Source of the DNA: an uncultured Bacteroidales bacterium
GTDB lineage: Bacteria > Bacteroidota > Bacteroidia > Bacteroidales > UBA932
Length of the DNA: 64,000 nucleotides
Direction of reading: 5' to 3'
NCBI GenBank assembly: GCA_934695325.1
Contig: CAKUVD010000003.1
Location: 62,001-126,000, forward strand
The translations under genes and the position numbers were made by a program. Position 1 is the stretch's first letter; every line of letters starts with the position of its first letter. The notes beneath the pieces were generated by a model. It was not told the DNA's origin. It made no database searches and saw only the letters and a list, made by a program, of their open reading frames with translations. Shown here in pieces: positions 45,459 to 53,856 of this stretch.

Positions 45459-46472
45459 TCAAAATGTTATATCGTCAGAGGCATACCTCACATTCCAGTC
45501 TTTTATGGATATGGACACGTTCAGGACAGGTGATATCGTGACGGTGTACTCATACCGCTTCCCGGCCACATACTCCTCGGCAGGAAGCCACACACTCCGC
45601 ACCGTGACAGTTCCGTCGCTCTCCTTGGTCTGGAAATGAAGGCGCAACTTCTCATTGCCGGTAGCCTGCGGAATTATCAGGACATAGCCGGAGTTAGACG
45701 TGAACACAGCACCCTCAGTGGCAGTCACCCGAGGGTCATACCCGCGGACTCCAGTGTCTCCGTCCCCCAGAGATATGCCTTCGCACGCCCAGTCATAATA
45801 ATACTTAACGTCCGAAGCGGCGCCCTCCGGATCAGACCACACTGCTCCGTCCGCTGTGCAGGTCAATGTCCCTGCTGTTACAAAGGAACGGTCCGGGCTT
45901 TCAAGCCAGCAGGCCGTCAGGACCTCTGTAGGGTCGTTGCCGATCTTGAAGATGAAGGTCAATGCTGAAAGCGCGTGGCAGAACTCCATCCGCACCGCTC
46001 CGTGGTCGCCGGAGCAGTCCCTGACAGACGCAGCCGTGACAATGTCATCCTGTGCGGCCAATGTATTCCATCCGGCCAATGAATATCCGTCGGCATCGCA
46101 GGTGAAGCCGGATGCGGAGATGTCATAAGGAGACCAGGCAAAGAATGACAGATGCCCCTTTGACGGCCAATAATATAGATGGTCGGGGTTTCCGTCGCTC
46201 CCCCAGGCTTTCCAGACATTGTCCTTGCAGGAAATCTCCTCAGCCTGGATATACTGGACATCCTCTCCCCCCTCATCCGCAGTCGCAAGCCAGGCGCAGG
46301 AGCCGAATGTCGATGACGCAGACATAGAAGACCATCCGTCGGCCTTGGTCTCTCCGCCGGCGACGCTGAATGTTATCTGGTCACGGCCGTCGTCCGGAAC
46401 AGTTTCGTTTCCGGTACACGCGGCTGTCATCAGTGCAGTGAGCAGCAATATGTTCCTTCCTATAGTCGTCAT
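45459..46472 (-). CDS. Fimbrillin family (Mfa-like) lipoprotein
   Basis: 337 aa. Lipobox TAAC (Cys19), then QITFSVAGGETKADGWSSM. The family blocks are the tail of the N-terminal domain (HLYYWPSKGHLSFFAWSPYD) and FCHALSALTFIFKIGND. The C-terminal strand ends VNVSI-like (LNVSISIKDWNVRYASDDITF region). Type V pilins are exported as lipoproteins and assembled by strand exchange. It is separated from the upstream, probably major, fimbrillin by a 140-nt gap rich in hairpins. Confidence 0.85.
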   Translation of the reverse strand: MTTIGRNILLLTALMTAACTGNETVPDDGRDQITFSVAGGETKADGWSSMSASSTFGSCAWLATADEGGEDVQYIQAEEISCKDNVWKAWGSDGNPDHLYYWPSKGHLSFFAWSPYDISASGFTCDADGYSLAGWNTLAAQDDIVTAASVRDCSGDHGAVRMEFCHALSALTFIFKIGNDPTEVLTACWLESPDRSFVTAGTLTCTADGAVWSDPEGAASDVKYYYDWACEGISLGDGDTGVRGYDPRVTATEGAVFTSNSGYVLIIPQATGNEKLRLHFQTKESDGTVTVRSVWLPAEEYVAGKRYEYTVTISPVLNVSISIKDWNVRYASDDITF

Positions 46473-46493
46473 TTTTATATTTTAATACACCCC

Positions 46494-46592
46494 CGCAGAC
46501 TTGCGTCTGCGCCCCCGTCAAGGGGGCTATTTCCCCACAGACTGTCGTCCTGCGGGGTCCTGGAACCCGTATGAGGCATCACCCTCATACGG
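46494..46592 (-). other. Four consecutive hairpins between two fimbrillin genes
   Basis: Four stems in a row: CCGTATGAGG/CCTCATACGG (46567-46592), CCCCaCAG/CTGcGGGG (46533-46557), GCCCCC/GGGGGC (46511-46527) and CGCAGAC/GTCTGCG (46494-46511). None is followed by a T tract on the minus strand. They could protect or process the mRNA of the upstream fimbrillin, or attenuate transcription into the accessory genes, so that the subunit is made in excess. Confidence 0.65.
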
Positions 46593-46612
46593 ATTAGTAA
46601 ATCTGTCTATAT

Positions 46613-47701
46613 TTATTTCTCGATAGTGACGCCTTTACCTGCGACATCTTCCCAATCTTCCACGGCAGGTGCCCACAGAATCTCGTCAAGACCGAAAGTA
46701 AGGTTAATGGTGTACCTCTTGCCCATCTCCCAAGACTCAAAGTAATCTTTAACATCTATGACAGATGTGCAATTCTCCGTCACCTGCTTGCCACCTACGG
46801 TTGCAGTCAAAGTATAATTGACTTCAATATTGGCAATTTTATCATCCGAGGTCTCATCTTTGAATACCTGAGGAGTATAAATGTAACGCTCTTCATTTTC
46901 AGCAGGAACGCCAACGAACTTGTCCAATGACGTTATCTCCATAGGTTTCTGCGTATATACTTGAGTAGACCTGTTGTCTCCCTGCTTTGCATACTCCGCA
47001 AAAGTCCCATCTTCATATTTATGAAACTGGTCGTAGTGTATTGCGTAACAGAGCTTATTAAACTTTATTGAGTTGAGGGTAAATTTGCTATTGGTATAGT
47101 TCCCAGCCAATTTTACGGCAAAAGCCACCCTTGACAGTCTATGTCTGAAAAGCATAGGAACGCCATTATAACCATAAATAGAGGTATTGCCGCGCTGATC
47201 AGCTGAAATCTGGGCTACGAGGAAGTCGGTATTCGGATTCTCGTCCAAGTCTATTAAACCATTGACACCATAAGATTCTGCGGAATCGTAACAAGTAACG
47301 TGTGACTGACTGGTTATATGCTTGAGTTCCAAGTCTCCTTTGTTCAAGGAATAAGCAAAGAATGTCAAGCTACCAACTTTCGGCCAATAGTAAGTATTAT
47401 CCGAATTTTTCCATACATTATCTGTGCTCTGATACGAAACTGTGCTATTGTCAATATATTGCACAGCATCAGAATCAAGTCTGTTTGCCTCCCAAGTCTT
47501 TCCTGAAGGAAGATAGTACGCCCAAGACGCAAACACATTGTTCGTATCAAATTTCTGAGTCTTGTCAGCATCCGCCTTTGTCTTAGGTGCGACATTGAAT
47601 GTAATCTCTGCATTTTCATTAGATGAAGCCGGGATTACCTCATTTTTCGTGCAGGCTGCAATGGCAGCGGCTGCCGAAAGGATCAAAATAACCTTTTTCA
47701 T
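46613..47701 (-). CDS. Fimbrillin family protein, probable major subunit
   Basis: 362 aa. Lipobox IAAC (Cys17) after a typical signal peptide, then EITFNVAPKTKAD. Family blocks are TYYWPKVGSLTFFAYSLNKG and MLFRHRLSRVAFAVKLAGN, ending with ILWAPAVEDWEDV. The gene is AT-richer than its neighbours, and the hairpin cluster after it fits high expression of a major pilin. Processing after an Arg or Lys, as in Porphyromonas fimbrillins, is possible but not shown. Confidence 0.85.
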   Translation of the reverse strand: MKKVILILSAAAAIAACTKNEVIPASSNENAEITFNVAPKTKADADKTQKFDTNNVFASWAYYLPSGKTWEANRLDSDAVQYIDNSTVSYQSTDNVWKNSDNTYYWPKVGSLTFFAYSLNKGDLELKHITSQSHVTCYDSAESYGVNGLIDLDENPNTDFLVAQISADQRGNTSIYGYNGVPMLFRHRLSRVAFAVKLAGNYTNSKFTLNSIKFNKLCYAIHYDQFHKYEDGTFAEYAKQGDNRSTQVYTQKPMEITSLDKFVGVPAENEERYIYTPQVFKDETSDDKIANIEVNYTLTATVGGKQVTENCTSVIDVKDYFESWEMGKRYTINLTFGLDEILWAPAVEDWEDVAGKGVTIEK

Positions 47702-47754
47702 ACTTTAAAAATTGTTTTTAGTTGTTCTATTCTGATTGTTGTCTATGTAAATTC

Positions 47755-48795
47755 CTAAATGTCTATCTCCCTGTGCTCGTCATCCCAGTCCCCGACTATA
47801 GGGTCATAACCTCCTGAGGCCTTCGGCGGGTCTATAGTTATGGTCTCGTCCAGAAGAAGCCAGTGATGCCGTACAGCATTCTCGCTGGCGAACAGTTCTG
47901 AAATGTCGAACGTCTTGCGGAATTTCTTCCCGTCAGTACGGACAAGGTCGAAAGTGACTTCGAGGTCATTGTCCGAACCGTCTATATGCCCGAAAGTATT
48001 GAAAACCGCACAGATGACAGGCGTACCATTGTCCTCGCTCTTCACCATCTTGAACCACAGGGCCGTCTCGGGCCGCTCCACCCGTGTGTCGGTGGCGATG
48101 AGGTTCGAGCCGACCATACCGCCAAGCATGGCCTGCGCCCCAGTCACATATTCCAAGCCGTCCACTTTTATCTGCAGGTACCAGCTCTCGACCACTGACC
48201 TCGCCTCCGCATAGATGTTGTGGACACCGAAATGATACGGCACCACCTCAGCCCCGTTTCTTGCGACCATAAGATGCTCCGGCTCCTCCAGAATCATCAG
48301 AGGGACATCCTCGCCCTTCGATGAGTACTGGTTCTTGACATACGCAGACACCTGATCCGTATAGGCACAGGCATTGTCCCAGGAATGATAGTCCTTCACC
48401 TGTGTCGCATCCGTACCGTAGTCATATATCAGCATCTTATATCTCCCCGGCGCTATGGAAAACTCTCCGGAAATAACACGTCTCCCGTTTTCCGCAGTCG
48501 CTACATCCGTGATGAACGTCTCGGCTGCTACAGAGCCCTTCTTGTCGAAGAAAATCACGTGCATAGCATCAGGCTTGATCTCCGGCACAGGGATGGCCGG
48601 ATTGTAGATGTCACAGGTCACGTTCTGTATATTGTCAATGTTCACCTCGACATTGACCTTCGTCAGATATTCCGGGTCTTCCAGAGGCCTGCGGTGACAC
48701 CCGACAGCCAGGACAAGGGCAAACGCCAGCACAGCAGCCGAACAAATCGCACGACTACAAAGCCTAACAATTATGTAATATACCCTCATCATCAT
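47755..48795 (-). CDS. DUF5119-type fimbrial accessory lipoprotein
   Basis: 346 aa with a long signal and lipobox AVGC (Cys33). The following segment VNVEVNIDNIQNVTCDIYNP and the block GRYKMLIYDYGTDATQVKDY are like the DUF5119 family found in Mfa-type fimbrial operons, where it sits before the fimbrillins, possibly as the anchor. The gene starts 9 nt after the DUF3575-type gene. Confidence 0.78.
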   Translation of the reverse strand: MMMRVYYIIVRLCSRAICSAAVLAFALVLAVGCHRRPLEDPEYLTKVNVEVNIDNIQNVTCDIYNPAIPVPEIKPDAMHVIFFDKKGSVAAETFITDVATAENGRRVISGEFSIAPGRYKMLIYDYGTDATQVKDYHSWDNACAYTDQVSAYVKNQYSSKGEDVPLMILEEPEHLMVARNGAEVVPYHFGVHNIYAEARSVVESWYLQIKVDGLEYVTGAQAMLGGMVGSNLIATDTRVERPETALWFKMVKSEDNGTPVICAVFNTFGHIDGSDNDLEVTFDLVRTDGKKFRKTFDISELFASENAVRHHWLLLDETITIDPPKASGGYDPIVGDWDDEHREIDI

Positions 48796-48804
48796 TGACT
48801 TAAA

Positions 48805-50124
48805 TTAGCGTTTACGGACGTTGTGAGAATCCCTGCCGATAGGAAGCACAAGCGAGACTTTTGCCTTCGTGGGTCCGAAGAACGAGACAGTCCCCACCTT
48901 GAACTTGTCCCTGTAGAGGTGCTCATAGCCCTCGTCCGGCTGATAATGGCGGTAATCGCTCCTGATGTAGCCGACAGAGAGAGAGAACTCCATATTAAGC
49001 CACTTGCACAGAGGAAGGGCATAGCCATAGGACAGGCCCGCAGACCAATACTCTCCCTGGTAGCAAGGAGAGGTCTTCCACTGAAGGTCATACTTGCCGG
49101 ACATCGCATAGACACCTGCGAAATGGCCGCTGAGCCAGTCTTTCCTATCGTTGCGACGGAACCACCAACGCGGCTCGACGCCCATCGTCCATAGCTGAAG
49201 ACAATACTTCTTGTCATTGGTGCCCCATTTCCACCACGGGAACACGTCTTCGACCACGAGCGAGAATTTCTTCCCTACCGGGAACTCGATCTCTCCGTTC
49301 AATGCAGATACCGCATCATACAGGAGATTGGTCTTGAGCGCAGGATACCAGTATTTTCTTTTACGTGAGGACGGCATTTCCATAGGTGCGACGGACAGTA
49401 GACCGTCTCCGAGCGGAGAGAAATCGTCCGACGTCTCCGCCAAGGAATCACCAGTTTTTATATCAGTCGCTATTTCAGGGATTTCCGGATACTCCGGATG
49501 AGAGAACACCACAATCTCTGCATACCTCAGCCACGGCAGGATATTCTTCTTTATATATGCGTAAGGAACGCCGCCGCGCATTCTCATAACACGCCTGTAG
49601 ACATTGTCAGGATGCTCGTCCGGATGCTCCCTGAACTCTGCAAGCACGTCATCAAGATACGGGACTCTTCCATCGCCCGAAAGCATCTTCAGGAACTCCG
49701 GGAAATTGGAGCCGAGCGGAATTATCGTGACGTCACCGATCTCACCGTCGTTCCGGACGGTTGCCAAATGACGGCTGAGCGCCGCTCCCCTGTTCCGGGA
49801 AAGGCGGTCATTATACCACACATTCCCCTCCGGAGAGGCAGATGATACAATATAAAGGCTGTCAATGATTCTGTCGCAATGGTTGAACAGACTGTCAATC
49901 TCGCGGATTCCGGCGGCATTGCCCATATATGTGGAGTCAATGGTGAACTTGTCCCACCTGTAATATATCTTGACCTTACGTACTGAAAGAGAATCCGCCG
50001 GTGCGGCAGAAGACGCGGATGAAGCCAGGAGGAAAAACAGGATACAACAAAAGACGAGACCAGACAGTCCCGACTTCCGACGATCATTGCTCCATAAATA
50101 CTTCACGACCAATTCACATTTCAT
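48805..50124 (-). CDS. DUF3575/DUF3868-type outer-membrane protein of fimbrial operon
   Basis: 439 aa. A hydrophobic N-terminal signal (LVFCCILFFLLASSASSA) is followed by an OmpA-like segment (DSTYMGNAAGIREIDSLF, IVSSASPEGNVWYNDRLSRN). The C-terminal half is a small beta barrel (KYWYPALKTNLLYDAVSALN, then alternating strands) as in DUF3575 proteins. It starts the fimbrial operon, about 60 nt after a consensus promoter. It is a likely outer-membrane base or assembly factor. Confidence 0.83.
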   Translation of the reverse strand: MKCELVVKYLWSNDRRKSGLSGLVFCCILFFLLASSASSAAPADSLSVRKVKIYYRWDKFTIDSTYMGNAAGIREIDSLFNHCDRIIDSLYIVSSASPEGNVWYNDRLSRNRGAALSRHLATVRNDGEIGDVTIIPLGSNFPEFLKMLSGDGRVPYLDDVLAEFREHPDEHPDNVYRRVMRMRGGVPYAYIKKNILPWLRYAEIVVFSHPEYPEIPEIATDIKTGDSLAETSDDFSPLGDGLLSVAPMEMPSSRKRKYWYPALKTNLLYDAVSALNGEIEFPVGKKFSLVVEDVFPWWKWGTNDKKYCLQLWTMGVEPRWWFRRNDRKDWLSGHFAGVYAMSGKYDLQWKTSPCYQGEYWSAGLSYGYALPLCKWLNMEFSLSVGYIRSDYRHYQPDEGYEHLYRDKFKVGTVSFFGPTKAKVSLVLPIGRDSHNVRKR

Positions 50125-50185
50125 CCCGAAGGAGCTGCGGCTTAAATCCGCAGAACATATATACTATTCTTCAGTTTTTAGGTTG

Positions 50186-50216
50186 CAAAATTAGTATTCG
50201 CAAAGCATTATACAAA
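50186..50216 (-). promoter_or_regulatory. Complete promoter of the fimbrial operon
   Basis: On the minus strand TTTG (50216-50213), a 19-nt spacer and TAATTTTG (50193-50186), matching the Bacteroidetes consensus for both boxes and spacing. It predicts a leader of about 55 nt before the ATG at 50124. Confidence 0.75.
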
Positions 50217-50260
50217 GGAAATTCGTGGTAAAAATTTACAAAAATCCAGACACCGTTAAT

Positions 50261-51538
50261 TTAAAATGTTTTTATTTTATCAGCAACAGATTTACGGACC
50301 TCATTTCGGTACTGCGTCGGAGTAACGCCCTCCTGGCGCTTGAAGATCTTCGACATCGCCGAGGAATCCGTGAAGCCGGACAATTCAGACAGTTCAGCCA
50401 TAGTGGCATTGGAGCCATCACGTATGAGACGCTTCACTTCGTTCACGCGAAGCATATTTATCCAAGAGTTGAAGTTCGTCTCGAAGATATCGTTAAGATA
50501 CCCTGAAAGGAGACGCGGGCTGATGCCCATCTGCCCTGCCGTCTCAGCTATGGTCAATCCCTCCTTAAGAAATGGCTTGTCGTCTCTGTTGCTCCATATA
50601 TGGACAATCTCTTCTATATATCTGTGAGCATCCGCTGACGGATCATCTCCATCTGAAGCAAGGGTGTCATTTCCGCCATCGGTGCCGTCATCTTCCGAAG
50701 TATCACTTGATGAAGTGGCACTGACGGCCGCATACTTATCCTGCGTTGTGTCCTGCCCCTGGAGGCTGTCACCCGCTCCCTCTTCACTGAATGCAGAAGA
50801 CATTATCGCATAAGTGTTGTGCATATTCAGAATCACCAGCGACATACCAAGATATACGAACATATTGGCAAACGTGCATATAAGATCCACTGTCCGACTG
50901 GAGACGAGAAAATCCGTAACAGCAATCACTATATATATGAGGAGAAACCATATCACTCTGGACACTCTCGCACCGATCGTCTCCTGAGCTCCGGAGAAAT
51001 AGTTGCCGACTTCTCTCTTGTAATATCTGGCACCTCTGACCAGTTCTATGGCTCCAAGGAGAACTTCGACCACAATAATCACAGAAAGAATGACATAGCA
51101 AATCCTCGAGACACGCATCGCTATGAAAGACTCATACCCGTGGACGGAGAGTTTCGGGCCTATACATACGACGTATGCTATACAATAGGTCACGAACAGA
51201 GCCAATATCGGCAGAGGGAACAGCCACAGCTTATGTTCAATCACTATTTTGGAGTGCATAAGTTTCAGCATCGCGAACGTGACGATGTAGAAGAGGAAAT
51301 AACAATCCATCGGCACAAGAAACTTGTCCAACAGAAAATAATCCAGGCCGTGCAATACGAATGAAAGGCAGAACAAGCCTTTTATGAGGATAAGGATGGC
51401 CCCGAACGCAACAAGATGCCGTACGTGTATAAACTCACTTCCGCCATTCACTCTCACCTTGACAAGAAGCAGGAAAATAGTAATCGTCAGATATATGGCG
51501 CAATTCGACAAATATGTCGAGAAAACCAGCAAATCCAT
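50261..51538 (-). CDS. Membrane-bound AraC-family regulator (upstream copy)
   Basis: 425 aa. The N-terminal ~250 residues hold about seven hydrophobic helices. A polar linker rich in Ser, Asp and Thr follows, then the AraC domain: LTIAETAGQMGISPRLLSGY and on to NFNSWINMLRVNEVKRLI, then AELSELSGFTDSSAMSKIFK and TPTQYRNEV. It is directly upstream of the fimbrial operon, on the same strand, and the nearest regulator to its promoter. Its leader carries a run of nine G on the coding strand. Confidence 0.87.
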   Translation of the reverse strand: MDLLVFSTYLSNCAIYLTITIFLLLVKVRVNGGSEFIHVRHLVAFGAILILIKGLFCLSFVLHGLDYFLLDKFLVPMDCYFLFYIVTFAMLKLMHSKIVIEHKLWLFPLPILALFVTYCIAYVVCIGPKLSVHGYESFIAMRVSRICYVILSVIIVVEVLLGAIELVRGARYYKREVGNYFSGAQETIGARVSRVIWFLLIYIVIAVTDFLVSSRTVDLICTFANMFVYLGMSLVILNMHNTYAIMSSAFSEEGAGDSLQGQDTTQDKYAAVSATSSSDTSEDDGTDGGNDTLASDGDDPSADAHRYIEEIVHIWSNRDDKPFLKEGLTIAETAGQMGISPRLLSGYLNDIFETNFNSWINMLRVNEVKRLIRDGSNATMAELSELSGFTDSSAMSKIFKRQEGVTPTQYRNEVRKSVADKIKTF

Positions 51539-51570
51539 TATATTCTAATCAATTTCTAATCAATTAATTA

Positions 51571-51579
51571 CCCCCCCCC
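51571..51579. repeat. C9 homopolymer in leader of AraC-type gene
   Basis: Nine consecutive C on the plus strand, i.e. nine G on the coding strand, 32 nt before the ATG of the regulator and downstream of its -7 box. The surrounding 40 nt are AT-rich, so the tract stands out. Such tracts change length by slipped-strand replication and can alter translation or transcription. Confidence 0.8.
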
Positions 51580-51620
51580 GAAAAGAATTCTGACTGGGCA
51601 TTTCATAAAAGTAAGTCTTA

Positions 51621-51628
51621 CAAATTTA
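51621..51628 (-). promoter_or_regulatory. -7 box TAAATTTG for AraC-type gene
   Basis: The plus strand reads CAAATTTA. It gives a leader of about 75 nt that contains the G9 tract. No well-spaced TTTG. Confidence 0.45.
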
Positions 51629-51708
51629 TGTAATTTCACCAAGAATACCGTAACATTCTTGTAAAATTTAACCGCGAATTTCCAAAAATATCACCTGCCA
51701 TAATACAG

Positions 51709-51743
51709 AAGACGGCGTGTGGCGAGATGCCTCACACCGTCTT
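51709..51743 (-). terminator. Hairpin after the SusCD-type operon
   Basis: AAGACGG (51709-51715) pairs with CCGTCTT (51737-51743), with further pairing TGTG/CACA and GGC/GCC inside. It lies 24 nt after the last stop of the minus-strand operon. No long T tract follows. Confidence 0.5.
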
Positions 51744-51766
51744 TATCGGATGTACCACCAAAGTTC

Positions 51767-52678
51767 TCAAGTCCTCCTGTACCAGGAATACGTTCCTCTC
51801 CACACAGTCCTGTCCCCAGGTCTTACAGTATGGCCTACCATCAGACAATGATAAGACTTGCTCCACGAATTTCCTATGAAGACAGGTCCGCCGCGGCTGA
51901 TGAACCGATGATCTCCAAGCCCTTTCCTATAAAGAAGCGCTCGCTGACAGTACTCCCCGTCACTTTCAATATACTCTCGGAATTTCGGAAAGTCATCCAC
52001 GGAGAAAGTGCTGACATCCCGTTCCTGAGTCCATTCATAATACTTTCCGCCCGGAGTCAATGTCTCGGTCTCCCCCACGAACATAGATTGCATTCCATAA
52101 TACCGCTCGACGTTCACTGGAGACGTAACCAGGAATTTATGCCTGCATTCCACATCAATCTCTCCTCTATGCACACTATAGCGCACATTCTCTTCGGCGA
52201 ATGAATCACCAAGAAGATTCAGCACTCCTATCTCCACCCTTGAAAACCTCCCCCGGACATCTCCTGATACAAGCCTGCCGTCCAGCCTTATATACCAGGA
52301 CTCGCAATAGGCGGTCGTATTTCCGGCAGAATCCAGATGATTCCCCCCGCACCAGCCATATCCAGTTATCAGGAACGGTCCGATGTTGTCGCTCGATGAG
52401 AGGTTGAGTACCTTCTCGGGGTCCATATCCGGGTTTTCCACTGACGATGCGGAGGTGTTGGAGACGATGCCCACACGATAAAAGGTGAACAGTCCGTTCG
52501 CCATACATTTACGGAACCAGTACAGTATATCAGTCTCACGGTCCATTTTCGCAGATATCCAGCAGTCGTCACCGGACACCTTCACATACATCAGATCTGC
52601 CGACCGCTGCCGTCCATTCAGCGGGACGGCGGCGGCCAGCAGGAACATCACAACTATCAACCTATATTTTATCTGCAT
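51767..52678 (-). CDS. Unknown secreted protein, last gene of SusCD-type locus
   Basis: 303 aa with a signal peptide (LIVVMFLLAAAVPLNG). I do not recognise the family. It is beta-rich, with Trp/Tyr-containing strands (WISAKMDRETDILYWFRKCM, YGWCGGNHLDSAGNTTAYCE), like periplasmic or surface carbohydrate-binding proteins. It overlaps the DUF4855 gene by 10 nt. Role in glycan binding or uptake is inferred from position only. Confidence 0.7.
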   Translation of the reverse strand: MQIKYRLIVVMFLLAAAVPLNGRQRSADLMYVKVSGDDCWISAKMDRETDILYWFRKCMANGLFTFYRVGIVSNTSASSVENPDMDPEKVLNLSSSDNIGPFLITGYGWCGGNHLDSAGNTTAYCESWYIRLDGRLVSGDVRGRFSRVEIGVLNLLGDSFAEENVRYSVHRGEIDVECRHKFLVTSPVNVERYYGMQSMFVGETETLTPGGKYYEWTQERDVSTFSVDDFPKFREYIESDGEYCQRALLYRKGLGDHRFISRGGPVFIGNSWSKSYHCLMVGHTVRPGDRTVWRGTYSWYRRT

Positions 52679-53856
52679 TTCTGCCTTACCGGGTTGCCGG
52701 TCACGAACCGGCAGAGTTCATTATAGATGCGAACATCTTCAGCAGCCTCCGAAGCGCGGAGCGTCCTGAAGCCGTCAGTGTCCACGTAATATGTAAACGG
52801 ATATTCTCCGTAGAGACGATATCTGACAGCATTGTCCATATATTTCCTGAAACGCTCACGGTAGAGCTCGCAGTCAGGGCTCCCTTCGAACATCTTCGGC
52901 TCCATCTCCAGTTCCATACCCACGCCGGCATCTTTTATCCAGCGCATAGTATCCTCGAACGGATACTCATCGCCGTGCCAGAAATAGTTCGGCTGCATCC
53001 ACGTGAAGTCTATGCCGAACTTCTTTCCCTTGGCATAACCCGGCGAATGGCGATACGGGATCCAGTAGAATTTCATATTCCTGTCGTGAAGGTATCCGCT
53101 CACGCCCGGAAGCACGAGGTCCATCTTCTTCATCTCATAGCACCAGCCTTCATCCGGAGTGGTTATCTCCTCCGAAATCTTGTAGAAGCCGTCAAGCTCG
53201 ATATATCTGAAGCCTGACCTGCGGAAACGCCTGATGACCTCGTCGATGAACCAGCGGCACGCCGCCACTCTGTCCTCCGGGTCGGAGAAATCAAGTTCCC
53301 GTCCATCCAGTTCACCCCAATACGAGGTGGCCGAAGTGGTGTCGTCATACTGGAGATGCAGGATAGGGTCAGGGATGGACATAACCACCTTACGCCTGTA
53401 TGCAGGCTTCCCGAGCCGACCTGCGGCATCTTTCACGGCCTGTTCAAGGGCATTGAAGCCGTTGCCGTCAGCGAACCAGTAATCTATCTGCTCCTGCCAC
53501 AGAGCCTTCCCTGCCGAACGGTTATGCCCTGGAGAGTATCCGGTACAATATGACCAGTACATCCCGTCACCCCTGTTCAGGTTGCAGAATTCCAGGAACA
53601 GGAACCCGTCGAAAAGCCATTGCTCCCGCCCGTCCTCATCTTTATATGTGACATAGTCAGCAAATCTGGACTTGTCCCAGGCATAGGGAGTGCGATGAGC
53701 GCTTCCGCCATAGCAGAGCACCATATCAGAGAAGCTCCATTCCTTTCCGTCAGCATCGGCCTCTCCGCGCCCGCTTCTGGCATCGCACTCAGTGAACGAC
53801 GACGCCAGGGCGAGCAGCAGAGCGGACAATGTCATTATTCCCAACAATCTTCTCAT
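52669..53856 (-). CDS. DUF4855-type secreted protein, probable glycan-active
   Basis: 395 aa with a signal peptide. The sequence reads like a TIM-barrel hydrolase: SFSDMVLCYGG at the start, WLFDGFLFLE, VVMSIPDP, GFRYIELDGFYKISEE with acidic residues at a strand end, MKFYWIPYRHSPGY and FTWMQPNYFWH. This matches DUF4855 as I recall it. It overlaps the DUF1735 gene by one base (TAATG). It is the only likely enzyme in this locus. Confidence 0.78.
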   Translation of the reverse strand: MRRLLGIMTLSALLLALASSFTECDARSGRGEADADGKEWSFSDMVLCYGGSAHRTPYAWDKSRFADYVTYKDEDGREQWLFDGFLFLEFCNLNRGDGMYWSYCTGYSPGHNRSAGKALWQEQIDYWFADGNGFNALEQAVKDAAGRLGKPAYRRKVVMSIPDPILHLQYDDTTSATSYWGELDGRELDFSDPEDRVAACRWFIDEVIRRFRRSGFRYIELDGFYKISEEITTPDEGWCYEMKKMDLVLPGVSGYLHDRNMKFYWIPYRHSPGYAKGKKFGIDFTWMQPNYFWHGDEYPFEDTMRWIKDAGVGMELEMEPKMFEGSPDCELYRERFRKYMDNAVRYRLYGEYPFTYYVDTDGFRTLRASEAAEDVRIYNELCRFVTGNPVRQKCR

